Program-made: the position numbers and the translations under genes
DNA from: Spartobacteria bacterium
GTDB taxonomy: Bacteria > Verrucomicrobiota > Verrucomicrobiia > Chthoniobacterales > Chthoniobacteraceae
DNA: 43,153 nucleotides
Assembly: GCA_021324825.1 (NCBI GenBank)
Contig: JAJPII010000001.1
Span: 1 to 43,153 of the forward strand
Direction: 5' to 3'
Shown: piece after piece, positions 9,401 to 18,222 of the stretch
How positions within the stretch are numbered: position 1 is the stretch's first letter
Layout of the letters: each line of letters starts with the position of its first letter
Notes under the pieces: generated by a model
What the model saw: only the letters and a program-made list of their open reading frames with translations
Told to the model about the DNA's origin: nothing
Databases searched by the model: none

Positions 9401-10402
9401 CTATTTGTTCAGCAACTTCGTCGCTGTGTCGCTCAAACCTTCCATGGTGATGCCGTAGTGCCGGAAGATGTCGGCTTGCGCGCCGGGAACAGTTTCTTCG
9501 TCGGGAATGCCGACGATGCGGAACGGCTTGCAAACCCCGGCGTGCAACAGCGCGGACGCGACCGCTTCGCCGAGGCCTCCGTGAACCATGTGCTCTTCCA
9601 CGGTGATGACGGCGCGGCATTCGCGGCCGGCGTTGAGAACGGCTTCGGTGTCGAGCGGCTTCACGGTGTGGACGGACAGCACCCGCGCCTGGATGCCGCG
9701 TTCCGCGAGGTGCGCGGCGGCGAGGACCGCGTGGATGACCGTTTCGCCGTTCGCGATGAAGGCGACATCGTCGCCTTCACGCAACGTGATGGCCTTGCCG
9801 GCTTCAAACTTTGTGTCCGGCTTGTGCAGGCCATACATCGCGGCCTTCCCGAAGCGGACAAACACGGGCTTCGTCGCCTTGGCGGCGGCAAGGATGGCCT
9901 GGCGCGATTCAAAATTGTCCGCCGGGACGATGATTGTGAGGTTGTTGATCGCACGCAGAACGGCAAGGTCGTGCAACGAATGATGCGTCGTGCCGAGCGC
10001 GCCGTAGCTCGTGCCGGAGCTGATTCCAACGAGCACGGCGGGGACATCCGAGTAACAGACGTCGTTCTTGATCTGCTCCAGAGAACGCGCGGTGAGGAAG
10101 CAACTCGGCGAAACGCCGAAGGATTTCTTGCCGCACGCGGCGAGGCCGGCGGTGATGCCGACGAGATTTTGCTCCGCGATGCCGACTTCCACGATCTGCC
10201 CGGGCAACGCCTTCCCAAATGGCGCGAGCTTGCCCGAGCCGCGCGAATCGCTGGTGACGGCGACGATGTTCGGGTTCGCCTTCGCGAGTTCTTCGAGCGT
10301 GGCGGCGAATTCTTCAAGATTGGCGCGGCCCATTTTCAGGCCGAGCTTTTCCGCCGTCGCTTTGGCGGCGGGCGTGAACAGGGAGGGGGCGGGTGCGCTC
10401 AT
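9401..10402 (-). CDS. Transketolase, C-terminal half
   Basis: A 333-residue protein equal to the pyrimidine-binding and C-terminal domains of transketolase. It carries VGIAEQNLVG with Glu77, the residue that activates thiamine diphosphate, and the C-terminal 'VEEHMVHGGLGEAVA' region. It overlaps the N-terminal half by 4 nt (10399-10402), so the two polypeptides would be made in equal amounts and assemble into one enzyme, as in other split bacterial transketolases. Expected reaction: transfer of a two-carbon ketol unit between sugar phosphates, linking the imported sugar to the pentose phosphate pathway. It is too short to be a fused enzyme with a frameshift, and the ATGA overlap argues for a true split gene. 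Confidence 0.92.
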   Translation of the reverse strand: MSAPAPSLFTPAAKATAEKLGLKMGRANLEEFAATLEELAKANPNIVAVTSDSRGSGKLAPFGKALPGQIVEVGIAEQNLVGITAGLAACGKKSFGVSPSCFLTARSLEQIKNDVCYSDVPAVLVGISSGTSYGALGTTHHSLHDLAVLRAINNLTIIVPADNFESRQAILAAAKATKPVFVRFGKAAMYGLHKPDTKFEAGKAITLREGDDVAFIANGETVIHAVLAAAHLAERGIQARVLSVHTVKPLDTEAVLNAGRECRAVITVEEHMVHGGLGEAVASALLHAGVCKPFRIVGIPDEETVPGAQADIFRHYGITMEGLSDTATKLLNK

Positions 10403-11232
10403 TTGGCCTCCTTCAGTGCGGCTTCCGACGCGTCGAGTTCGGCCAGCGCTTGTTTCAGTTCCGCGTCACTGGGCACGCCGTGGTGCCATTTGGCGACATT
10501 CTCCATAAAGCTGACGCCTTTGCCTTTCACCGTGTTCGCGATGATAAAAACCGGTTTGCCCGATTCGGACGGAGCGGTGAGCGCCTCGGTGAGTTCGGCG
10601 TAGTCGTGACCGTTGATGCTGCGGACTTCCCAGCCGAACGCGCGCCACTTCTCGTCGAGCGGTTCGTTGCTCATCACGTCGCGCGTGTGGCCGCTGATTT
10701 GCAGCGTGTTGTGATCAAGGATGGCCGCCAGATTATCGAGCCGGTAATGCGCCGCGGCGAGGCCGGCTTCCCAGTTGGAGCCTTCGGCGAGTTCGCCGTC
10801 GCCAAGCAACGTGAATACGCGATACGACGCGGCATCCATCTTTGCGGCGAGCGCCATGCCGATGCAGATGGGCAGCCCGTGGCCGAGGGCGCCGGTGTTC
10901 ATCTCCACGCCGGGAATGTGCCGCGTGGGATGGCCGACGTAGTGCGATTGATAATGGCAAACCGTTGCCAGGTCCGACGCGGGGAAAAAGCCACGATCGG
11001 CGAGCACGGCGTAAAGCGCCTCGACGCAATGGCCCTTGCTCTGCACGTAACGGTCGCGGTGCGGGTCGCCGAAGGTCTGAGGCGAGACGTTGAGAATGCG
11101 GTTGTAGAGGACATTCAGGATATCCATGCAGGACAACCCGCCGCCCGTGTGGCCCGCGCCCGCTCCGACGATGAGATTCAACATCGCCCTTCGAAGCGCG
11201 AAGGACTTGAGCTGGAGTTCGTGGTCGGTCAT
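10399..11232 (-). CDS. Transketolase, N-terminal half
   Basis: A 277-residue protein equal to the diphosphate-binding (PP) domain of transketolase. The thiamine diphosphate motif is GDG at 144-146 through Asn175 in LDHNTLQ. Substrate-channel histidines appear in GAGHTGG (His28) and SKGHC (His68). The block ALGHGLPICIGMA is also characteristic. It works with the C-terminal half encoded next, with ATGA overlap. The 36-nt gap to the DUF1593 gene upstream and the common strand place it in the same operon. Being dedicated to this operon, it may act on a specific keto-sugar phosphate instead of serving general metabolism. Confidence 0.92.
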   Translation of the reverse strand: MTDHELQLKSFALRRAMLNLIVGAGAGHTGGGLSCMDILNVLYNRILNVSPQTFGDPHRDRYVQSKGHCVEALYAVLADRGFFPASDLATVCHYQSHYVGHPTRHIPGVEMNTGALGHGLPICIGMALAAKMDAASYRVFTLLGDGELAEGSNWEAGLAAAHYRLDNLAAILDHNTLQISGHTRDVMSNEPLDEKWRAFGWEVRSINGHDYAELTEALTAPSESGKPVFIIANTVKGKGVSFMENVAKWHHGVPSDAELKQALAELDASEAALKEAK

Positions 11233-11268
11233 GAAAATTCAAGTATCAAAGGCGTCATCATTTCAACG

Positions 11269-12666
11269 CTATTTGATGTTAAAGATGACGCGCCCGTAAC
11301 CGACAAGCGGCGGCGCGCCATTATCCGTCACCTCGAGGATGATCTGGAGTTGTTTGCCGGGTTCATTCGGCGCGACGAAACTCGCGTTGTCCAGCGAATC
11401 GGCATTGGCAATGGCGACCGTCTCCGTCGCGGAACCGGCGTCGGCGTATTGCCACCATTTGCAGGTCAACTGGTTGCCGTCAGGATCGCTGGCTTCGGCT
11501 TCCAGCTTTACCGTTTCGCCTGCTTTCACATCACGCTTGAGACTGCCTTTCACTTTCGCCACCGGCGCGTGGTTGGCGTCTTTGAAGTCCTTCACGCACC
11601 AGTCCAGCCGGGCGGCGAAATCGTTCTGGATCGCCGGTATCCACCGCCAATACATCTTGTTGCGGTTACCGTCGTCCGCAAGGTTTTTATCGGTGACGTG
11701 ATTCGGAAATGCTGGATTGTCGTAGGCAGACCGACCACCCCAGCCGCCGAGCGTGTAATCCTTATAAGCCTCAAGCCCGTTGTTGATGAGATCCAGGAAC
11801 GACGGCGTATCGCCTTCGCTGACATATTTTTGCGGACACAAGGCGCCGAGCGGACCGTGCCCGTGAGTCACGTGGTCCGAGACCCACTGGTAATTCAGGT
11901 AGGTCTGGATTTCCGGTGGATTGGCGCAGCGTTTCTTTATTGGATTGTTGCTAATGCTCCCATAATCCCAGACGCACTCCCAGTTATTGGCCTCGTTGAT
12001 GTAAGCGCCGGGGATGTTCTTCTGAATCCAAGCGCCGCCGCCGTCCTGATACCAGATGCAATAGAGGCGGATGCGCGAGACGGCGTAATCAAACTTCTCC
12101 TTGGAATACTTGGTCTTCAATGTCCACAGCGCGGACGCCGTGGTATTCATGCCGCCCCAGCCCAGGACGTGAACGGGGCGCGGGTCGTTGTCCAACAGCT
12201 TGTCGATGATGAGTTGTTCGCCCGGCGTATTCTTCGTCGCCATGTCCGGCGGAGCAACCCACAGATCCTTGATGTTCTCGTTGCCGACCCGGCAGACGCT
12301 CCGCAAATATTCAGCGCTTGGATAATCAGGGTTGTGCTTGCGCAAGTTCGGCAACACCTGCCAGTAGGCATCCAATTCTTTTTCCAACCAATGGTCCTTG
12401 CTGTGCCCGTTCTTTTGATACTTGGAGTTGACCTGCACGATGCCCGCCACGTCGAAGTCGCACGTGTAGAGGAGGAAGCGGATCATGCTGCTGCGGTCGT
12501 CCACTTCGCCATCGGTGAGGACGATGGCGCGGGGCTTGCCATCCGCAGCCCGGACGGGCGTCGGAAGCAAGGAGAGCGCCGCGGCGCATGCGGCAAGGAT
12601 AATGGAAAAACGCAACGCCGGGCGGCGCCGCGTGGCGGATTTGGGTAGGAGTCCGGGGGCGGTCAT
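11269..12666 (-). CDS. Exported DUF1593 (nucleoside-hydrolase-like) protein
   Basis: A 465-residue secreted protein. A basic start and hydrophobic stretch end at a likely cleavage site PVRA-AD (about residue 40). Just after it comes LTDGEVDDRSS, with Asp52, Asp56 and Asp57. This matches the calcium-binding N-terminal Asp cluster of nucleoside hydrolases, to which the DUF1593 family is structurally related. The C-terminal about 90 residues form a separate beta-rich domain (from roughly PVAKVKGSLKR, with EASDPDGNQLTCKWW), as in Sde182-like 'cellulose-binding' DUF1593 proteins. I infer a periplasmic or surface hydrolase acting on glycosides or ribosides. Its placement in a ribose-type transport operon suggests it frees the transported sugar. 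Biochemical activity is not established for the family. Confidence 0.82.
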   Translation of the reverse strand: MTAPGLLPKSATRRRPALRFSIILAACAAALSLLPTPVRAADGKPRAIVLTDGEVDDRSSMIRFLLYTCDFDVAGIVQVNSKYQKNGHSKDHWLEKELDAYWQVLPNLRKHNPDYPSAEYLRSVCRVGNENIKDLWVAPPDMATKNTPGEQLIIDKLLDNDPRPVHVLGWGGMNTTASALWTLKTKYSKEKFDYAVSRIRLYCIWYQDGGGAWIQKNIPGAYINEANNWECVWDYGSISNNPIKKRCANPPEIQTYLNYQWVSDHVTHGHGPLGALCPQKYVSEGDTPSFLDLINNGLEAYKDYTLGGWGGRSAYDNPAFPNHVTDKNLADDGNRNKMYWRWIPAIQNDFAARLDWCVKDFKDANHAPVAKVKGSLKRDVKAGETVKLEAEASDPDGNQLTCKWWQYADAGSATETVAIANADSLDNASFVAPNEPGKQLQIILEVTDNGAPPLVGYGRVIFNIK

Positions 12667-12701
12667 AAGAACTTCGTTTGCGCTTGATCTTCGCCGGTTG
12701 G

Positions 12702-13712
<1,011 letters not shown>

Positions 13713-13774
13713 AGGGTTGCATTCTACCGGCTATTCAAGGAAAATTGCACGCAAAAATCCATGGCATTCTAAGC

Positions 13775-15979
13775 TCAATGAAACGATTCGACGCCTCGCG
13801 AACGGACTTCGCTCCCTATGGCTTCACCTCCGGGCCCCCATTGTTCCGAGCTCGCCGCGTGGGAAGCTGTTGAAAGGGCGGATAAAGCGACTTCTATATT
13901 GTCTTTCGCGCGGATGTCGGCCGAGGACGCTCCCACCAGTATTTCGACCGCGCCGGGCTCCAGGACGAAGCCATGGGTCTTTTCATCCCAATAAGACAGC
14001 TTCTCCGCGGGCAACGTGAAAGCGACGGATTTGCTTTCGCCAGGTTTCAGATGGATGCGCTGAAAACCGCGCAGTTCTTTGGCGGGCCGCTTTACCCGGC
14101 TTTTCATTTGATGCACATAAAGCTGGGCGACTTCATCCCCGGCCAATTTTCCCACATTGGCGATATCGACGCTGACATCGAGCGATCCGCCTGTTTCAAA
14201 TTTGCGCGCGGAGAGCTTGAGGCCGGAATATTCAAATCGCGTGTAGCTTAGTCCGTGGCCGAACGGAAACAGCGGTTCGCCCTTCATATACATATAGGTG
14301 AAGCCCTTTGAAACGTCGTATTCCTTGACCGACGGGACCTGGGCTTGGGAGGCGTAAACGGTGTGGGGCAGGCGGCCCGCGGGATTGACGGCGCCGAAAA
14401 GAACATTGGCGATCGCGCGGCCGCCTTCTTCGCCGGGCCACCAGCATTGGAGCATGGCGGGGACATTGCGCGCAAGCCGGGGCGCGGCGAGCGGCCCGGC
14501 GCTCATCTCCACGACGACGGTGCGCGGGTTCGCGGCGGCGACGGCCCTGGCGAGTTCCTCCTGGACGCCCGGCAGCCCAAGCGATTTGCGGTCCTTTCCT
14601 TCCTGTTCCACGGAGGCGTCCGTTCCAACGAACACGATGGCGGCGTCGGAGGCGCGCGCGAGTTCGGGCGCTTCCCTGCCGTCGGAATAAGAGACTTCCA
14701 CCCCGGGCGGGACGCTCTCCTTTATTCCCCGCAGCGCGCTGACGGTCTTGCCGGGTTTGCCGTTGTAGTTGTTTGTTATGACGCGGTCCGCCAGTGCGCC
14801 GATGACGGCGATGCGCTTGATCCCGGTTTTGTCGAGCGGCAGCAAGTTGTTGCGATTTTGCAGCAGGACGATGGATTCCTCGGCGACTTTCAAAGCGAGG
14901 GCGCGATGTTCCGCGCCGTCGATGATGCTTGGGGAGATCGTGCTGTAGGGGACGCCGGCGAAGGGATCGAAATCGCCGAGCCGGAAGCGGATGAGCAGCA
15001 CGCGCCGCAAAGCGTCATCGAGACGCGCTTCGGTCAGTTTGCCGTCGCGGACGGCGGCGGGAATGTTGTCCTGGAATTCCTTGTCGGAGAAATCGCAGCC
15101 GGCCATGAGCGATTGCGCGACGGCGTCCTCATAGGTCATCTTGTTTTTCTCATGGCCGTTGACCATCGTGCGCACGCCTCCGAGATCGGATACGACGAAG
15201 CCTTGGAAGCCCCACTCGTTCTTGAGCAGGTCCGTCAGCAGCCAGCGGTTGATGTTGTTGGGAGTCCCGTTGATCGCGTTATAGCTGGCCATGACCGACG
15301 CGGCCTTGCCTTCCACGACGGCGTCGCGGAAATGGGGGAGCCAGTATTCGCGCAACATCCGCTCGGGCACGACGGCATTCAGCGCCATGCGATCGGTCTC
15401 CACGTTGTTCACGGCGAAATGTTTGAGCGTGGCCGCGATTTTAAGATAACGGGGATCGTCTCCCTGCAATCCGCGCACATAGCTGACCGCCATGCGCCCC
15501 GTCAGGAAGGGGTCTTCGCCCCACGCTTCGTGGTTTCGTCCCCAGTAGGGATTGCGTTCTATATTGATGACGGGCGCGCGATAGATGAGCCCCTTATGTT
15601 CGCCCGGCGCGTTGGGGTCGATGTGCCAGCCGTTGTAAATGGCCCGCGCCTCGTCGGAGAGCGCTTTGGCGGTTTCATGCACCAGATTCACATCCCAGGT
15701 GGCGGCCATCGCGATGCAGGTTGGGAACAGCGTCGTGGGGCGATCCCATTTTACGCCGTTGAGGCATTGGTTCCATTGGTCGGCGCGAATGTGCAGGCGC
15801 TCAATCGCCGGCCCGCGATGGTTCAGCAGGATCGCTTTCTCCTCCGGCGTCAAACGCGAGATCAAGTCCGCGACGCGTTTTTCAACCGGCAGTCCCGGAT
15901 CAAGATAGGGCGCATCCGCCGCGAAGAGATCGTGAAGAAAGCAGAGGCGCAAAAAGACAAGCGCCGCGGCAAATTTCAT
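13775..15979 (-). CDS. Exported GH3 beta-glycosidase
   Basis: A 734-residue glycoside hydrolase of family 3 with a signal peptide (about residues 1-21). Domain order: TIM-barrel with substrate motifs KHFAVNN and MASYNAINGTP and the nucleophile Asp265 in VVSDLGG; then the alpha/beta sandwich domain; then a fibronectin-III-like C-terminal domain with FPFGHGLSYT and ELRGFQRI. The sequence looks closer to the beta-xylosidase/beta-glucosidase branch than to NagZ. It would cleave terminal beta-linked sugars in the periplasm. The last about 35 residues are Ser/Gly-rich and not part of the usual fold. The ATG overlaps the stop of the Rrf2 regulator gene by 4 nt, so the two are likely co-translated. 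Confidence 0.92.
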   Translation of the reverse strand: MKFAAALVFLRLCFLHDLFAADAPYLDPGLPVEKRVADLISRLTPEEKAILLNHRGPAIERLHIRADQWNQCLNGVKWDRPTTLFPTCIAMAATWDVNLVHETAKALSDEARAIYNGWHIDPNAPGEHKGLIYRAPVINIERNPYWGRNHEAWGEDPFLTGRMAVSYVRGLQGDDPRYLKIAATLKHFAVNNVETDRMALNAVVPERMLREYWLPHFRDAVVEGKAASVMASYNAINGTPNNINRWLLTDLLKNEWGFQGFVVSDLGGVRTMVNGHEKNKMTYEDAVAQSLMAGCDFSDKEFQDNIPAAVRDGKLTEARLDDALRRVLLIRFRLGDFDPFAGVPYSTISPSIIDGAEHRALALKVAEESIVLLQNRNNLLPLDKTGIKRIAVIGALADRVITNNYNGKPGKTVSALRGIKESVPPGVEVSYSDGREAPELARASDAAIVFVGTDASVEQEGKDRKSLGLPGVQEELARAVAAANPRTVVVEMSAGPLAAPRLARNVPAMLQCWWPGEEGGRAIANVLFGAVNPAGRLPHTVYASQAQVPSVKEYDVSKGFTYMYMKGEPLFPFGHGLSYTRFEYSGLKLSARKFETGGSLDVSVDIANVGKLAGDEVAQLYVHQMKSRVKRPAKELRGFQRIHLKPGESKSVAFTLPAEKLSYWDEKTHGFVLEPGAVEILVGASSADIRAKDNIEVALSALSTASHAASSEQWGPGGEAIGSEVRSRGVESFH

Positions 15980-16458
15980 TTTTCCAGGAGAGCTTCCAAA
16001 AACGGGATCGTCACCCTGTCCCTGCGCATCTTCCGCAGCGTGATCTCGACGACTTGCGCGAGGGTGTAGCGGTCCAGGATGTTCGAGATGGCATTTCGGA
16101 CGTCGAACATCAGCATCCGCAAGCCGCAGTGCGTTTCATCGGGGCATGTGCAGCGCGCGTAAGCCGTCTGGCTGACGCAGGCGATGGGCGCCAGCGGCCC
16201 GTCGATGAGCCGGACGACGTCGCCGATGCGGATGGTGTCCAGCGGTTTGCTGATGAAGTAACCGCCGTGTTTGCCCCGTTTGGTGTTGACGTAACCCGCC
16301 GCGCGAAGCTGGGTGAGTATCTGCTCGAGGAATTTGACGGGAAGCCGCTCTTTGTCCACAAGTTCGGATATCTGCAAAAGAGGGCGCTTCAGTTCCTGGG
16401 CGATGCCGAGATCGATCAAGGCGCGCAGGGCGTATTCACCGCGTTTGGAGAGCTTCAC
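15976..16458 (-). CDS. Rrf2-family transcriptional regulator with four clustered cysteines
   Basis: A 160-residue regulator with an Rrf2 winged helix: KLSKRGEYALRAL at the start and GYVNTKRGKHGGY as the wing. After it come Cys94, Cys103, Cys105 and Cys111, in the region where IscR, RirA and NsrR bind an Fe-S cluster. A cluster-based redox, iron or NO sensor is therefore possible, although the spacing (C-x8-C-x-C-x5-C) is not that of IscR. The GTG at 16458 is preferred because family members begin with M-K-L-S; longer in-frame starts (TTG at 16470 or 16545) lack family support and run toward the upstream gene. The stop overlaps the GH3 start (ATGA), an unusual pairing of regulator and glycosidase. 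Confidence 0.87.
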   Translation of the reverse strand: MKLSKRGEYALRALIDLGIAQELKRPLLQISELVDKERLPVKFLEQILTQLRAAGYVNTKRGKHGGYFISKPLDTIRIGDVVRLIDGPLAPIACVSQTAYARCTCPDETHCGLRMLMFDVRNAISNILDRYTLAQVVEITLRKMRRDRVTIPFLEALLEK

Positions 16459-16501
16459 CGGAACTGCCAAACTACACGAAGTTTTTTTTGGGGGCAAGCC
16501 G

Positions 16502-17287
16502 CTATATATTGGCGGCGAAGGAGAGCATGCGCCTGTATTCGACAAGGATGGCTTTCAGGGCCAGGACGAACGCCTGCCGCTGGAGCGAGACGCACGCGTG
16601 GTGCGGCGTCTCCAGGATGATCTCGAACGGCGCGGGGCGGGTTTCCGGCGGCGCGCACAGGATCCCGTCATAGGCCGAGCGGATGATGCCGTCCACGGCG
16701 TGAAATCCGTCGATTTGCGCCTTCTGGTTGCGCGGCAGCGCCTCCTCCGCGGCGGCCAGCGCGGGTTTCAACAGGTGCTCGGTGAGCGTGGCGCCGCGCA
16801 CGAAGCCGTACACCCCGTCGCTCGTGTCATCGGTGTGCAGGGAAATGATCCCGTCGAACTTTTTGGAACGGAGTTCCTTTTCAAGCAGGACGACTTCCGG
16901 CTCGCCGGAGCCTTTCCAGAATTCGCGATTCAAGTCCTTCCCCGCCGCGCAGTGCCGCGTGCCCGCGAGGTAGCCCGTGGGATTGCAGAGCGGGTAAATC
17001 CAGAGCTGGTATTCGCGGCCCATCCCGGGGTTCTCGTCGAGCGCCTGGACAAGATCGCCCAGCGCGAGCGCGCCCGCCGGTTCATCCCCGTGGATGCAGG
17101 CGAACAGGCCGAGCGTGATGCGCGGCTTGACGACGGAAGTCCGTTGAAAGACAAACCGCGGCAGCCAGAAGCGCTCTTCGCCAACGTGCCAAAGCCCGAG
17201 CGAATCGGCGCGCAACGTATCCGACTGCCCCGCCCGGACCAAGAGGGGCAACAGGAGTTCCTCTATGGATGGAGCGGACGGCGTCAT
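16502..17287 (-). CDS. M14-type zinc carboxypeptidase / deacylase
   Basis: A 261-residue cytoplasmic protein of the M14 / succinylglutamate desuccinylase-aspartoacylase group. Zinc ligands are visible as His66-x2-Glu69 in CIHGDEPAG and His151 in SLHTDD. A substrate-binding block is KDLNREF (residues 117-123), and the catalytic Glu is Glu226 in ILETPHH. The protein is short for a digestive carboxypeptidase and has no signal peptide. It resembles MpaA/DUF2817-type enzymes that trim small peptides or amides. It lies 43 nt upstream of the Rrf2 start and 34 nt downstream of the alpha/beta hydrolase stop, on the same strand, so co-transcription is likely. The substrate is not predictable. Confidence 0.82.
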   Translation of the reverse strand: MTPSAPSIEELLLPLLVRAGQSDTLRADSLGLWHVGEERFWLPRFVFQRTSVVKPRITLGLFACIHGDEPAGALALGDLVQALDENPGMGREYQLWIYPLCNPTGYLAGTRHCAAGKDLNREFWKGSGEPEVVLLEKELRSKKFDGIISLHTDDTSDGVYGFVRGATLTEHLLKPALAAAEEALPRNQKAQIDGFHAVDGIIRSAYDGILCAPPETRPAPFEIILETPHHACVSLQRQAFVLALKAILVEYRRMLSFAANI

Positions 17288-17321
17288 TGGCTGGGAATCT
17301 ATTCCCCGCCCGCGTGGTTAA

Positions 17322-18137
17322 TCAATAATGCTCGCGGAAAAAGGCCGCGACTTCGTCGAGTTGCGCATCCGTCAGGCCGAAGCCGTGGCCTTTGCCCGGC
17401 TGGACTTCGAGTTTCACTTCCACGCCGGCTGCGCGCAGCTTCTTCTCCAATTCGATGCTTTGGGCGATGGGCACGAGGCCGTCGCGATCCCCGTGGAGGA
17501 TGAGGAACGGAGGGGTGTTCGCCCGTATATGGTTGACGGGGCTGGCTTCCTCGGCGAGCGCGCGCTTTTCCAGGACGGACCCTCCGAGCAGCGACGGTAT
17601 ATAGCCGTGCCGGCGCCCCTGGTTCTTGAACGCCGCGAGATCGGTCGCCGGGTACATCGCGAACACTGCCCGCACCCGCGGCCTCCCCTCCTCCGCGCCG
17701 AGCAGCGCGGCGAGATGCCCGCCGGCGGAAGCTCCCGCCACAAAGACGTGTCGAGCGTCCAGCCGATGGGCGTGCGCGTTCCGGCGCAACCAGTCAAGGG
17801 CCGCGCGGCAGTCTTCGATCTGCGCCGGGTATTTCGCGCTCCAGCTCAGCCGGTATTGCACGGAGGCCACGGCGAAGCCGCGCGCGGTGAGATGGCGGAC
17901 GAAGAGAGAGAATCCCTTGTCGCCGTATCTCCAGCCTCCGCCGTGGATCCAGACGATGAGCGGCGGAGGCGCCTTGCCATCGGGTTCATAGATGTCCAGA
18001 TGTTCGTCGCGCCCCCGCACGGTTTCATACGTGAGATCGCGATGGATCGTCTCGCCTTTCGGCGCGGGAGTTAAGGCGGCGCACCCCGCCAGCACAAACG
18101 CGGCGGCGCCAACAGCGGCGGTTTTGGCAAAGGCCAC
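17322..18137 (-). CDS. Alpha/beta hydrolase lipoprotein (esterase-like)
   Basis: About 271 residues from the preferred GTG start at 18137. The N-terminus is a lipoprotein signal with lipobox LAGC (Cys19). The catalytic domain is of the hormone-sensitive-lipase/BD-FAE type: oxyanion motif HGGGW, nucleophile Ser in GASAGG, acid Asp in HGDRDGLVP and His in GKGHGFG. All triad parts are present, so an active envelope-anchored esterase is expected, perhaps one that removes acyl or acetyl groups from carbohydrates, in line with the neighbouring GH3. An in-frame ATG at 18224 would extend it by 29 residues. That ATG occupies the start codon of the divergent halogenase-like gene and would bury the lipoprotein signal, so I reject it. 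Confidence 0.85.
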   Translation of the reverse strand: MAFAKTAAVGAAAFVLAGCAALTPAPKGETIHRDLTYETVRGRDEHLDIYEPDGKAPPPLIVWIHGGGWRYGDKGFSLFVRHLTARGFAVASVQYRLSWSAKYPAQIEDCRAALDWLRRNAHAHRLDARHVFVAGASAGGHLAALLGAEEGRPRVRAVFAMYPATDLAAFKNQGRRHGYIPSLLGGSVLEKRALAEEASPVNHIRANTPPFLILHGDRDGLVPIAQSIELEKKLRAAGVEVKLEVQPGKGHGFGLTDAQLDEVAAFFREHY

Positions 18138-18222
18138 GCATAGTATTCGTGGGAAAGGCCGTTTTCGGCGCAAATTATTCCATTTCGCGATTCCCGCCCG
18201 CTCTGCTAACGTGCGGAACTTC

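Noticed and set aside
13719..13771. GCATTCTA occurs twice (13719-13726 and 13764-13771), giving two TAGAATGC boxes on the minus strand ahead of the sugar operon
   Set aside because: TAGAAT resembles a -10 element and the location fits an operon promoter, but no acceptable -35 sequence is at proper spacing for either, and an 8-base repeat is weak evidence.
14345..16069. A 574-codon plus-strand frame opposite the GH3 gene
   Set aside because: The opposite strand encodes an unmistakable GH3 enzyme with signal peptide and catalytic motifs; the plus-strand product has no recognisable features.
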